Shown here one piece after another: positions 13,769 through 23,104 of a DNA stretch of 48,995 nt. A program made the translations under genes and the position numbers. Positions within the stretch are counted from its first letter, which is position 1. Every line of letters begins with the position of its first letter. The notes under the pieces are model-generated. The model saw nothing but the letters and a program-made list of their open reading frames with translations, was not told the origin of the DNA and did not search any database. Source of the DNA: a virus; the IMG/VR virus record IMGVR_UViG_3300017963_000356, positions 1-48,995 of that record. One strand, written 5' to 3'.

Positions 13769-15738
13769 TGGCCAGCTTCAGTCTGTCTGATGCCTTTATC
13801 GATAAGTACAAGGGCAAGCAGCCTGAATGGGGACCACTGGGCTACATCACGTACAAGCGTACGTATGCACGCCCAGTCCCCGGCCAGAACCGAACCGAGG
13901 AGTGGTGGGAGACCCTTCAACGTGTAGTTGAAGGAACCTATACCATCCAGAGGCGGTACTGTGAGGGGCTAAAACTACCCTGGAATGGTGTAAAGGCACA
14001 GCACTCAGCACAAGAAATGTTTCGCCTGATGTGGGAGATGAAGTTCCTTCCACCTGGGCGAGGCCTGTGGATGATGGGAACCGACTTCGTTGAGAAGCGC
14101 GGTGGAGCTGCACTCAACAACTGCTCCTTCGTCTCCACAAAGAATCTCCACATCGAGTACTCAGAACCATTCTGCTTCCTAATGGACATGTCCATGTTGG
14201 GAGTAGGTGTAGGCTCAGACACAAAGGGCGCGGAATCTATCAAGATCCGAGAGCCCAGAGTTGGTAGCTACACCTTTGTCGTTGAGGATACTCGAGAGGG
14301 CTGGGTAGAACTAGTACGCACATACATTGATGCATACTTTGGGCGTGGAGCTCTACCAGCAGAAGTAGACTATAGTAAGGTGAGGCCATACGGCACACCA
14401 ATCAAGTCGTTTGGAGGGACAGCCTCAGGCCCAGCACCTCTACAACAGCTAGCCGAGACTGATATTCCTGCTATCTTAGATCCTCTGATCGATGAGCTAA
14501 TTACATCCGAAGCCATCGTAGATCTGTTTAATGCTATTGGTAGGTGCGTAGTATCCGGGAATGTCCGACGCTCAGCCGAGATAATGATAGGGAACCCTGA
14601 GGACAACAGCTTCCTCGAACTGAAAGACCCCAAGAAAAACAAGAAGAAGCTAGAGGACTGGAGATGGGCCTCTAACAACAGTCTATTTGCTGAGATAGGC
14701 ATGGACTATTCTGTCGTAGCTGAGCTCACAGCTAAGAATGGTGAGCCTGGATACCTGTGGCTAGATACAGCCAGGAACTACGGCAGACTCAAAGACCCGC
14801 CTGACCCAGAGAAGGATGGCCTGGCAGCAGGCTGTAACCCCTGTAGCGAGCAGACATTGGAGAGCTATGAGCTTTGTTGTCTCGTCGAGACATTTCCAGC
14901 CCGTCATCAGAACTTTGAAGAATATCAACGAACTCTTAAGTTTGCATACCTATATGCAAAAACCGTTACACTTGTTCCAACACATAACGCCAGGACAAAT
15001 GCTGTTATGTTGCGAAATAGACGGATCGGCACTAGTCAAAGTGGCATCGCGCAGTCTTTTAGAAAGTTTGGGATACGAGGGCACTATCAGATCTGTGATG
15101 AGGGCTACAGATACCTCAGAAATCTGGATAGGAAGTATAGTAAGTGGCTCTGTATACCTGAATCTATTAAGATTACCTCGGTTAAGCCCAGTGGCACTGT
15201 GTCACTTCTCCCTGGAGCAACTCCAGGAGTACACTTCCCATACGCCGAGTACTATTGGCGAACGATCCGAATGGATGCTGGATCCCAACTTGTTGAAGCT
15301 CTTGAAAAGGCTGGATACAGAATAGAAGAGGGCGAGGGACACAACACAGTAATTGTCTACTTCCCCGTAAAAGAAGATAATTTTTACAAGAGCAGATCAG
15401 AACTATCCATCTGGGAGCAACTAGAAATAGTAGCCCAGATGCAATACTGGTGGGCAGATAACCAAGTCTCCGTAACAATTACGTTTAAGCCAGAGGAAGC
15501 AGAGCAGATTAAGCAGGCACTCGAGTTGTATGAGACACGCCTGAAGTCTGTAAGTTTCCTACCTCTAGTAGAACACGGATATAAACATGCGCCCTACCAG
15601 CCAATGACTCAAGAGGAGTACGAAAAGGCCGTTAAGAAGCTAAAGCCAGTCAAATTGAAGAAAGTATCCGAGACATCAGGATTTGAGCACAAGTATTGTG
15701 ACTCAGAACGTTGTGAGCTTACGGCCCCACAGGGCTAA
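13768..15738 (+). CDS. nrdJ: class II (adenosylcobalamin-dependent) ribonucleoside-triphosphate reductase
   Basis: This 656-aa enzyme reduces NTPs to dNTPs. The N-terminal substrate-site Cys is in ALNNCSFVST. The finger-loop motif NPCSEQ carries the radical Cys and Glu, followed by ELCCLVE with the second substrate-site Cys. A P-SG-VSLLPGATPGVHFPYA segment lines the active site. The last residues carry a CDSERC pair that would relay electrons from thioredoxin. The motif set and absence of a small subunit match the monomeric RTPR of Lactobacillus, which needs coenzyme B12. It is slightly shorter than the roughly 740-aa classic enzyme. The B12 dependence ties dNTP supply to the host's cobalamin. 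Confidence 0.92.
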   Translation: MASFSLSDAFIDKYKGKQPEWGPLGYITYKRTYARPVPGQNRTEEWWETLQRVVEGTYTIQRRYCEGLKLPWNGVKAQHSAQEMFRLMWEMKFLPPGRGLWMMGTDFVEKRGGAALNNCSFVSTKNLHIEYSEPFCFLMDMSMLGVGVGSDTKGAESIKIREPRVGSYTFVVEDTREGWVELVRTYIDAYFGRGALPAEVDYSKVRPYGTPIKSFGGTASGPAPLQQLAETDIPAILDPLIDELITSEAIVDLFNAIGRCVVSGNVRRSAEIMIGNPEDNSFLELKDPKKNKKKLEDWRWASNNSLFAEIGMDYSVVAELTAKNGEPGYLWLDTARNYGRLKDPPDPEKDGLAAGCNPCSEQTLESYELCCLVETFPARHQNFEEYQRTLKFAYLYAKTVTLVPTHNARTNAVMLRNRRIGTSQSGIAQSFRKFGIRGHYQICDEGYRYLRNLDRKYSKWLCIPESIKITSVKPSGTVSLLPGATPGVHFPYAEYYWRTIRMDAGSQLVEALEKAGYRIEEGEGHNTVIVYFPVKEDNFYKSRSELSIWEQLEIVAQMQYWWADNQVSVTITFKPEEAEQIKQALELYETRLKSVSFLPLVEHGYKHAPYQPMTQEEYEKAVKKLKPVKLKKVSETSGFEHKYCDSERCELTAPQG

Positions 15739-16091
15739 TGGATAGATATAACCGGCTCTACCAACACGGAGCAGCACAATTTGAGCTCAGTTTCTATCTA
15801 CCAGACATAGAGGAGTGCCGGTTTCTGATTTTGAAGGTAGTAGAGCAGGCAGTAAGGGACTACCTTTCGCTGTTTGGCTCGAACTTGCCGAACGATATAG
15901 CCACTTGGGAAACGGCAGTGGGATTCATCTTTGATGAAGACTACAAGATCATGTGGGGTAATCTTGAATTGTCCCAAGAGGATTTACTAGGAATCGTAGA
16001 CATAGACGTCAAGTGGTTCCGAGAAAGAATGTTAGAGCGCTTCAAAGAGAAGCATGGAAGGTACCATGGCAAGAAAGAAGAAAGAAGATAA
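15738..16091 (+). CDS. conserved phage-type hypothetical protein, 117 aa
   Basis: The start shares a base with the nrdJ stop. The central segment [20 protein letters not shown] and the end [19 protein letters not shown] match a small family that accompanies phage replication genes, with an F-D--Y-I-WG-----ED-L pattern. Its function is unknown to me. The basic tail lies in the 26 nt that overlap the recA start. Confidence 0.6.
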   Translation: MDRYNRLYQHGAAQFELSFYLPDIEECRFLILKVVEQAVRDYLSLFGSNLPNDIATWETAVGFIFDEDYKIMWGNLELSQEDLLGIVDIDVKWFRERMLERFKEKHGRYHGKKEERR

Positions 16092-17094
16092 CGAAACCAT
16101 CGAAGATACAAAGTCTCCAGAGGATAAAGCTCTAGAGCTCGCAATCGCATCAATCGAGAAAGACATCGGCAAGGAAGCTCTGATCGTAGGTGACGCAGTC
16201 ATCCCAGATGTAGAGTGGTTCTCATCCGGATGTATGAGTCTAAACAAAGCTCTCACCGGTCACTATGACAAGGGATATCCCAAGGGTAGAATCGTTGAGA
16301 TCTTTGGTCCTGAATCCAGTGGGAAGACTACGCTCTGTCTTCATGCTATCGCAGAGATGCAAAAGATCGACAGACGTGCAGCATTTATTGACGTAGAACA
16401 TGCGTTTGATCCAGTCTATGGAGCAAGCATCGGTATCGATATCAATAAGCTAATCTTCTCTCAACCAGACAATGGTGAACAGGCACTCCAAATTGCTGAC
16501 AGACTCATCAAATCTGGCGCTCTGGGTCTAGTAGTTATTGACTCAGTGGCAGCCCTGACTCCACAGGCAGAGATTGAGGGAGAGATCGGTGACAGTCACG
16601 TAGGTAGGCAGGCTAGACTCATGAGCCAAGCTATGCGCAAGCTCGTAGGACCATGTCTCCGAACCAAGACTACCGTCATGTTCGTCAACCAGATCCGTAT
16701 GAAGATTGGCGTCATGTTCGGTAACCCAGAGACCACCTCAGGTGGTAATGCGCTAAAATTCTACTCGTCTCAGAGATTGGACATCAGACGTACTGGTGGT
16801 GTCAAAGAAGGCACAGGCGATGACAAAGAATTCGTCGCTAACCACACTCGAGTCAAGGTAGTTAAGAACAAGGTAGCTCCTCCGTTTAGAGAAGCTGAGT
16901 TCCAGATCAGATACGGCCACGGTATTGACATCGTTCAGGATCTCCTGTCTGTAGCAGTCAAGCACGATGTCGTAGAGAAATCTGGAGCCTGGTACTCCTA
17001 TGCCGGAGACAGACTTGGCCAGGGAGAGGCCAATGTCGTAGCAGCTTTAAAAGAAAAGCCAGACCTGATTCAGGAAATCCAATCCAAACTGTAA
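16066..17094 (+). CDS. recA: RecA recombinase
   Basis: The 342-aa product is a full-length RecA. It has Walker [19 protein letters not shown] (catalytic-Glu region), Walker [11 protein letters not shown], the L1-loop region [18 protein letters not shown], and L2 ending [18 protein letters not shown]. The C-terminus is short and lacks the long acidic tail of E. coli RecA. It drives strand exchange and recombination-dependent replication. ATG 16066 has GGAAGG 4 nt further upstream of the spacer and is preferred over an ATG at 16054. It lies between nrdJ and the polymerase, consistent with a replication operon. Confidence 0.95.
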   Translation: MARKKKEDNETIEDTKSPEDKALELAIASIEKDIGKEALIVGDAVIPDVEWFSSGCMSLNKALTGHYDKGYPKGRIVEIFGPESSGKTTLCLHAIAEMQKIDRRAAFIDVEHAFDPVYGASIGIDINKLIFSQPDNGEQALQIADRLIKSGALGLVVIDSVAALTPQAEIEGEIGDSHVGRQARLMSQAMRKLVGPCLRTKTTVMFVNQIRMKIGVMFGNPETTSGGNALKFYSSQRLDIRRTGGVKEGTGDDKEFVANHTRVKVVKNKVAPPFREAEFQIRYGHGIDIVQDLLSVAVKHDVVEKSGAWYSYAGDRLGQGEANVVAALKEKPDLIQEIQSKL

Positions 17095-17412
17095 ATGGCA
17101 TCAGATATCGGCGAGCTGTTTGACTACAGTTCAGAAGGCTATGACGGCCAAATCCACATATGGAGTGGGAACTGGAACAAGCGGTTCATTCACCTATACC
17201 TATGGCGTAAAGTAGATCCACACGAGGGTGGCGTGTGGAAATATGCCCTTGATGTACGTAACAGGTATAATCACACCATAGCCCTAACACAAGCAGAGCT
17301 CAATCACCTCATGGCAGAGGTGATCTACATGGTCATTTCAGGGGAGCGAATCGAAGAAGAGGAAGCCCAGCCTATTGACCGCTTCGCTTTGCTGTTTGGA
17401 GACAACTCATGA
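17095..17412 (+). CDS. hypothetical protein, 105 aa
   Basis: The ATG follows the recA stop with no gap, and the stop overlaps the polymerase PHP gene by 4 nt. The first half has strands rich in Trp and Tyr (HIWSGNWNKRFIHLYLWRKV), and the second half is helical. I recognise no family. Its place between recA and the polymerase argues for a replication-linked role but says nothing specific. Confidence 0.6.
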   Translation: MASDIGELFDYSSEGYDGQIHIWSGNWNKRFIHLYLWRKVDPHEGGVWKYALDVRNRYNHTIALTQAELNHLMAEVIYMVISGERIEEEEAQPIDRFALLFGDNS

Positions 17413-18464
17413 GTAAAGACTTCACACACCTACACGTACACACGGAGTACTCAGTGCTAGATGGAGCTAATAAAATAGATAAGCTAGTCGAGAGAGTAAA
17501 GAATCTTGGCATGTCTGCGTGTGCCATCACTGATCATGGTGTCCTGCACGGAGTCATAGAATTCTACAAGAAGGCAAGAGAAGCTGGCATCAAGCCAATT
17601 ATTGGCTGTGAGGCCTATATTACTGAAGATAGAGACGGACTCGAGAAGGAAGAAATGAGGCGAGATAACCGCCACATGGTCCTTCTTGCTCAGAATGAAA
17701 CAGGTCTGAGAAATCTCATCTGGCTTATCAACAATGCCAACCTGAATAACTTCTACTATAAGCCAAGAGTATTCTATGGGAACCTCAAAGAAAGATCCGA
17801 TGGTCTAATAGCTACTACTGCATGCATGGGAGGCATAGCTGCTAAGAAGACCATGATGAAGAGGGGAGTATCTGGACAGCTTCCAGGTATGGAGGGCATA
17901 GAGATACAGGGCAGCCTATACGACGAAGAGAAAGACGAATTCCTAGATTATTTTGGGGAGGGTGAGCGCTGGGTCAACGAGCTCATCAAGCCTTATTTTG
18001 AAGGAAGACTCTACCTTGAAGTGCAAGATCATAACATCAAGATGCAGAAGGCATACAATAGGTGGGTCATTGCAAAAGCCAAGGAGTGGGATCTGCCTCT
18101 AGTCATTACTGCAGATGCGCACTATCTACGTGAAGAAGATAAGGCTACGCACAATCTCATTATGGCTCAGCAGATGAAGATGACCCTGGAAGAGTATGAA
18201 GAAAAAGAAGATAAGAATGACTATTCGGGTGGAAATTTTTTCATCCGAGATCCGGAAGATATGTATAAGGCTGCTGCCGCAATGGGAGCAGAAGAAGCGT
18301 TCTGGAATACTATAAAGATAACCGAGAAGTGTGGCATCGAGATCACACTAGGTGAATACCAGAACCCCGAGTTTGACATCACTACTAGTGATGACTACCA
18401 AGATTTTCTTGCGTGGCAAGAAAGAGACTGTAGTATACTTGGAACTCAACAAGCACATGAATGA
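17409..18464 (+). CDS. dnaE: DNA polymerase III alpha, N-terminal PHP part (separate frame)
   Basis: The 351-aa ORF is the PHP domain of a DnaE-type polymerase. Its metal ligands look complete: HLHVHTEYS, ITDHG, GCEAY, NRHMVLL, TTACMGG and ITADAHYL. This suggests a metal-binding and possibly proofreading-active domain. The frame runs to TGA 18462-18464, where standard DnaE would continue into the palm and fingers. The core is in the +1 frame and its ATG 18457 lies within the last codons (8-nt overlap). The two halves may be separate subunits, joined by +1 frameshifting near 18408-18412, or split by a sequence error. Confidence 0.88.
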   Translation: MSKDFTHLHVHTEYSVLDGANKIDKLVERVKNLGMSACAITDHGVLHGVIEFYKKAREAGIKPIIGCEAYITEDRDGLEKEEMRRDNRHMVLLAQNETGLRNLIWLINNANLNNFYYKPRVFYGNLKERSDGLIATTACMGGIAAKKTMMKRGVSGQLPGMEGIEIQGSLYDEEKDEFLDYFGEGERWVNELIKPYFEGRLYLEVQDHNIKMQKAYNRWVIAKAKEWDLPLVITADAHYLREEDKATHNLIMAQQMKMTLEEYEEKEDKNDYSGGNFFIRDPEDMYKAAAAMGAEEAFWNTIKITEKCGIEITLGEYQNPEFDITTSDDYQDFLAWQERDCSILGTQQAHE

Positions 18465-21093
18465 GCTAGATCGTTATTTTGTATACAAGTGTGAAGTAGG
18501 TCTACAGACAAGAGGCCTACTAAACAAAGTCGAATATAGAGATAGGCTACGCTACGAGATGGAGACCATCATTAAGATGGGCTTCCCTGGCTACTTCCTA
18601 ATCGTCCAAGACTTTATTGAATGGGCAAAGAGAAACGGGATCTATGTCGGTCCCGGTCGTGGAAGTGCAGCCGGTAGCTTGGTAGCCTACTGTCTTCGCA
18701 TCACAGAAATAGATCCACTAAAGTTTGGGCTACTATTCGAGAGGTTTCTCAACCCTGACAGAATCTCTATGCCTGACATTGACGTAGACTTTGAGAAGAG
18801 ATTCCGAGACAGAGTCATTGACTATGTAACCCAGAAGTATGGCGATGACAGAGTAGCACACATCGGAACCTTCAATATGCAGCGAGCCAAGGCGGCAGTG
18901 CGTAGTATTGCTAAGACCTTGGGCCATCCATATGCAGTAGGTGACCAGCTAGCTAAGCTGCTACTGGCCCCCGTACATGGCAAACCACAGACACTGACAA
19001 CCTCTATCAAACTGGTGCCCGAGCTCCATGCGTACAGAAATTCCGATAGTACACAAGGAGATATCCTACGATGGGCAGAAAAGGTGGAGGATCATATAAA
19101 CAGTGTGGGTGTCCACGCCTCAGGTGTGGTAATCAGCAACGAGACAATGATGGACACAGTTCCTCTGTTCAAGGGCAGAGGGGACGAGGTTACCACCCAG
19201 TGGGAGATGAACAACATCGAGGAATTCGGTCTGATCAAGTTCGACTTCCTTGGCCTCGAGGCTCTAGATAAGATCCATAAGTGTGTTGACATCATTGAGG
19301 AAAGACACAGGCAAAAGATAGACATCAACCAGGTAGACATCGAGGATGACAAAGTCTACGCCAATCTGCGTACAGGTGACAACGTAGGCGTGTTTCAGCT
19401 CGAGGCAAGCTCAGGGATGAAAGACCTTCTGGTTCTCATCCGTCCAACCTGCCTGGAAGACCTGATTGCCCTGGTAGCTATCTATCGTCCAGGTCCATTG
19501 GACTCTGACTACAAAGATATCTATCTATCTGTTCGTGCAGGGCAGAGAGACCCAGAGTATCTGGTCCCAGAGCTAGAGCCTATTCTCTCTAGAACTGCTG
19601 GCTGGCTAATCTACCAAGAACAGATCATGGAGATTGCCAAACAGCTCTGTGGCTACACAGGCGGTGAAGCTGACGAGCTGCGGAAAGCCGTAGGCAAGAA
19701 GAAGCGCTCGCTCATGGAGAAACATGAGCCTAAGTTCAAGCAGGGGTGGAAAGAGTCTGGCCTACCAGAAAAGATGGCAGATCGGCTCTGGAACGACATG
19801 GTTGCGTTCGCCGCCTATGGCTTTAACAAGAGTCACGCCGCTGCGTATGCATATATTACCTACCAGACCGCCTGGTTAAAGACGCACTATCCAGTTGAGT
19901 ACATGTGCGCCGTGATGACCTGTGATGCTGGTAATAAAGACCAAATGATTCGATACCTAGCTGAGTGCAAGAGACTAGGTATAGAGGTGCTGCCTCCTGA
20001 TATCAACGAGAGCAGGCAGTCCTTTCACGTTACTAAAGAAGGCAAGATACGCTTTGGATTGGGCCCAATTAAGAACCTAGGTGAAGGCCCAGTTGAGAAA
20101 GTCATCGAGGAACGAGAGAAGAGACCCTTCACCAGCCTGAGGGATTTCTGTGAACGTGTCGACCTGGGCACGATCAACAGATTAAAGCTTGACTCTCTGA
20201 TCAAAGCAGGTGCATTTGATTGCATGGAGATGACACGTGCAACAATGCAGAGTGCTGTTGAGATCATCTGGGATCACCGAGCTGAAATGAAGAAATACTT
20301 CAAGAAGCTCGAGACCTACCAGAAGAAACTCGATGCCTGTGCCCAGAGATTAGAAGATATTGAGAAAGGTGTCCTATCTGACAAGGGGAAGAAGCTCAAG
20401 CCACTGAAGCCACCGGAACGTCCGGAGGAACCAGAATGGCCAACGATTCTAGAGATGGATGAACTGCCCCAGGACCAACTGCTCGCGGACGAGCATGAGC
20501 TCCTAGGCTTTTTCGTTTCTGCTCACCCCCTTGAGGAGATCGGCACTAAGCTGTTTGGCCACAGATTTAATAGCTTTGAAGACATTAAACAGATGCCTAG
20601 AGGCACCAAGATACAGTTGGCAGCAGTTACTACGAATAAGACAGAGATTACGACCTCCAAGTCCAAGAAGAAGATGGCTTTCCTGACCTTCGAGGACCTG
20701 ACAGGGAGCATTGAGGGAGTTTGCTTCCCCAATGTATATGAAGCCAACAAAGATATGATGGAAGAATCAAAACCAATCAGCGTAGCTGGCGTTGTAGAAG
20801 TAACAGAAGCTGATGACGGAAGAGTGACCAAGATCGTAGTGCGCAAGATGGGCACACTAGATCTAGCAGCCGAAGATACTCCCGAGAGAATCGTAGCTGA
20901 GGTCAAGGCAACGAGAGCTAGTCAACTAACTAGTCTCCTTGAAGAGTACAAAGGGGACTTGCATGAAGTGCAGGTGGTTCTAAAGACCGATGCAGGGGCG
21001 ACTCTACGGAGTCCTACCATTTTCAAGATAGGTAACTACAAGGGAGCCTTCATGCGAAAGCTAACGAGGATTAACAATGGAGAAAACCAGTGA
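18457..21093 (+). CDS. dnaE: DNA polymerase III alpha, catalytic core (separate frame)
   Basis: This 878-aa ORF carries the palm, thumb, fingers and C-terminal modules of family C polymerase. GFPGYFLIVQDFIEWAK is followed by VGPGRGSAAGSLVAY (primer/dNTP site), then SMPDIDVDFE with two catalytic Asp and KFDFLGLEALDKI with the third. The C-terminal part has an HhH region and an OB fold (TFEDLTGSIEGV). Reading could extend in frame upstream to GTG 18352, and residues just upstream of ATG 18457 look protein-like. The ATG 18457 start assumes translational coupling to the PHP gene. With the PHP part the total is about 1,230 aa, normal for DnaE. Confidence 0.9.
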   Translation: MNELDRYFVYKCEVGLQTRGLLNKVEYRDRLRYEMETIIKMGFPGYFLIVQDFIEWAKRNGIYVGPGRGSAAGSLVAYCLRITEIDPLKFGLLFERFLNPDRISMPDIDVDFEKRFRDRVIDYVTQKYGDDRVAHIGTFNMQRAKAAVRSIAKTLGHPYAVGDQLAKLLLAPVHGKPQTLTTSIKLVPELHAYRNSDSTQGDILRWAEKVEDHINSVGVHASGVVISNETMMDTVPLFKGRGDEVTTQWEMNNIEEFGLIKFDFLGLEALDKIHKCVDIIEERHRQKIDINQVDIEDDKVYANLRTGDNVGVFQLEASSGMKDLLVLIRPTCLEDLIALVAIYRPGPLDSDYKDIYLSVRAGQRDPEYLVPELEPILSRTAGWLIYQEQIMEIAKQLCGYTGGEADELRKAVGKKKRSLMEKHEPKFKQGWKESGLPEKMADRLWNDMVAFAAYGFNKSHAAAYAYITYQTAWLKTHYPVEYMCAVMTCDAGNKDQMIRYLAECKRLGIEVLPPDINESRQSFHVTKEGKIRFGLGPIKNLGEGPVEKVIEEREKRPFTSLRDFCERVDLGTINRLKLDSLIKAGAFDCMEMTRATMQSAVEIIWDHRAEMKKYFKKLETYQKKLDACAQRLEDIEKGVLSDKGKKLKPLKPPERPEEPEWPTILEMDELPQDQLLADEHELLGFFVSAHPLEEIGTKLFGHRFNSFEDIKQMPRGTKIQLAAVTTNKTEITTSKSKKKMAFLTFEDLTGSIEGVCFPNVYEANKDMMEESKPISVAGVVEVTEADDGRVTKIVVRKMGTLDLAAEDTPERIVAEVKATRASQLTSLLEEYKGDLHEVQVVLKTDAGATLRSPTIFKIGNYKGAFMRKLTRINNGENQ

Positions 21094-21241
21094 TCTAAGT
21101 ATGTTGTTCCCGTTAGGAGCGGGCATAGCAATCGGTGGTCTTGGTCTATGGGCACTCATAGAACTCTGGCCACTAATCATAATTGGGGCTGGCGTGTTCA
21201 TCGCATTCAAGGGACTTAGTCAGCTGAAGGAGTCCGAATAA
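21077..21241 (+). CDS. 54-aa membrane protein
   Basis: ATG 21077 has GAGG 7 nt upstream, inside the end of dnaE. The stop shares a base with the next start. The peptide has a short polar N-terminus, then two hydrophobic stretches (LGAGIAIGGLGLWALIEL and WPLIIIGAGVFIAFKGL) joined by a Trp-Pro turn. That is a membrane hairpin like the LiaI/LiaF-type membrane segment, where WP---IG precedes the second helix. A small holin, a membrane anchor for replication or a stress-response mimic are all possible. Confidence 0.72.
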   Translation: MEKTSDLSMLFPLGAGIAIGGLGLWALIELWPLIIIGAGVFIAFKGLSQLKESE

Positions 21242-22404
21242 TGCAAGTATGGAATCAGGACGAACTAGAGTTCCTCAGGTCAAACCTAAGCTTGAGCACT
21301 AAAGATTTATACGAGGAATTCAGAGAAGAATTCGGGTCAACCAGATCATATGATTCTATTCAGAAGAAAATCAAAAAGCTGAGAGATGCCTTTGAAACTG
21401 GCGATCTAGACGACGATGACACAGAGCAGCAACTAATACAAGTACTATCCTGTCGAGAGGATAGCCGTATTCTTGCTCCTGTGCCACCAGCAGTAAAGAT
21501 CGCAAGCAATGAACGCAAGCTCAGGTTCATTAAGGAACTAATTGAAGAAACTCCTAACTTCAAGATGCCAAAGGCGTCAAAGCCAGCGAAGAGTAAGAAA
21601 TCTTCTCTAGTAATGGTGCTGTCAGACACACACTGTGGACAACAGAATAAGTCTTTTGGCATACAGGAGTTCGAAGACAGGCTGGCCGAGTACCCGAGTC
21701 TGGTACACAGGCAAATGGCTAGCCAAGAAGTAGATGAGGTCGTTATCAATATGGTGGGAGACATGCTCGAGGGCGAGGATATCTATCCTACGCAACCATG
21801 GCATGTCGTATGCCCGACTATTGATCAGCTAGAAATAGCTACAAATGTCTTCTGGAAGATGTTCTTAAACACACAGGAGGTATTTGATTGTCCTGTAAGA
21901 ATTGTTTGTGTACCAGGCAATCATGGCAGAACAGGGCAGACGGCCAACGAAAAGACTAACTGGGATAATGTTCTGTACCATTGCCTCAAGATTCTGGTAG
22001 GCAATACTGACTCAAAAGGTATTTCTATCGAGCACTCAGGTGAGCCTTTCCAGAGATATCAGGCTAAGGACAGAATAGGTCTGCTGTATCATCAGGGAGT
22101 TAAGCATACCGGTACGCCGGCAATGCGAGAGAAGATCGCTGGCTGGGTCGAAAGTAACCAGTGCGACTTCATCGTAAGTGGCCACTATCACGAGTGGAAA
22201 GTAGGTTCATGGCACAAAGCTACTGTTATTGCCAATGGTAGCCTGTGTGGACCAAATGATCTCTCAGATAGAATGGCTCAGAATACTCCTGCAAGGCAGG
22301 GGTTCTTTCTAGTTACACCGAATGAGCCATTAGGTCACTTCGGGTATATAGAGTGGAAAGGTAGAGATGAAATTCCACTTAACCAAGAAGAGCAGCAACA
22401 GTAA
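21241..22404 (+). CDS. metallophosphoesterase with N-terminal HTH-like region
   Basis: Residues 1-50 (VWNQDELEFLRSNLSLSTKD and onward to QKKIKKL) look like a Myb/GcrA-type helix-turn-helix. The C-terminal 270 residues have the calcineurin-like set: LSDTHCG (129-131 region), VGDMLEGEDI, PGNHGR and SGHYHEW, which bind two metal ions. The fold is shared by phosphatases and by Mre11/SbcD nucleases. The DNA-binding-like N-terminus, and the position right after the polymerase, favour a nuclease or DNA-end-processing role. No SbcC partner is in the window. Confidence 0.8.
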   Translation: MQVWNQDELEFLRSNLSLSTKDLYEEFREEFGSTRSYDSIQKKIKKLRDAFETGDLDDDDTEQQLIQVLSCREDSRILAPVPPAVKIASNERKLRFIKELIEETPNFKMPKASKPAKSKKSSLVMVLSDTHCGQQNKSFGIQEFEDRLAEYPSLVHRQMASQEVDEVVINMVGDMLEGEDIYPTQPWHVVCPTIDQLEIATNVFWKMFLNTQEVFDCPVRIVCVPGNHGRTGQTANEKTNWDNVLYHCLKILVGNTDSKGISIEHSGEPFQRYQAKDRIGLLYHQGVKHTGTPAMREKIAGWVESNQCDFIVSGHYHEWKVGSWHKATVIANGSLCGPNDLSDRMAQNTPARQGFFLVTPNEPLGHFGYIEWKGRDEIPLNQEEQQQ

Positions 22405-23104
22405 AACTGGACCAATCCCAGTAAGTACAAGCCCAGAGGCCACTTGTCCAACTAGATGCCCGTTGAAAGATGCGGGTTGCTACGCGGACGGTGGCCCTCT
22501 GGCCATCCATTGGAAGAAGGTATCCTCGGGAGAAAGAGGGATGTCCTTCGACGACTTCGTGGATGAGATCAGAAAACTTCCCGCACACCAGCTATGGAGA
22601 CATAACCAGGCTGGTGATCTAGTCCCATGTAAGAGGGACACCACTCGCATTGATAAGACGTCCGTAATGAAGCTAGTAGGGGCCAATGAAGGGAAGTGTG
22701 GCTTTACCTATACTCACTATGAGGTTCTCAAGCCTGGATATACCTCAGACTGGAATAGGGACATCATCAGGCGAGCAAACAAAGAGGGATTCACTATCAA
22801 TCTGTCTGCGGATTCGATTCCAGAAGCCGAAAAACTACATGATCTTGATATTGGTCCCGTTACAACCACATTACCCAGCGATATTAAGGTCAAGAAGTTT
22901 ATATCTCCGAGGGGCAAGAGAATCACTGTGTGTCCCGCAGCCATCAACGACAACATTTCCTGCGACAAGTGCAAGCTCTGCGCAGCTCCAAAGAGAAACG
23001 TTATCATTGGCTTCCCGTCCCATGGTATGAGAAAGGGACTCGTAGACAGAATGTTTCACATCATGGAGGAATTGAATGAAGATCAGGAAAGCGTACACGT
23101 TTGA
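22367..23104 (+). CDS. cysteine-rich conserved protein of unknown function (DUF7227-like)
   Basis: The opening MKFHLTKKSSNSKTGPIPVS, then TSPEATCPTRCPLKDAGCYA, GGPLAIHWKKVSSGERG and LWRHNQAGDLVP, is a distinctive conserved set that I associate with DUF7227. Those proteins occur in phages and plasmids and have no assigned activity. Cysteines occur in three groups: an N-terminal C-C-C, a middle GKCGF, and a C-terminal CPAAINDNISCDKCKLC set that could bind a metal or Fe-S cluster. The start has AAAGG and lies 38 nt inside the previous gene. I see no CxxxCxxC radical SAM motif. Confidence 0.72.
   Translation: MKFHLTKKSSNSKTGPIPVSTSPEATCPTRCPLKDAGCYADGGPLAIHWKKVSSGERGMSFDDFVDEIRKLPAHQLWRHNQAGDLVPCKRDTTRIDKTSVMKLVGANEGKCGFTYTHYEVLKPGYTSDWNRDIIRRANKEGFTINLSADSIPEAEKLHDLDIGPVTTTLPSDIKVKKFISPRGKRITVCPAAINDNISCDKCKLCAAPKRNVIIGFPSHGMRKGLVDRMFHIMEELNEDQESVHV

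Noticed and set aside
14816-15325. 169-aa open frame on the + strand inside the ribonucleotide reductase
   Set aside because: It overlaps the catalytic region (NPCSEQ to the PGATPG segment) of nrdJ in another frame and has no start signal of its own.
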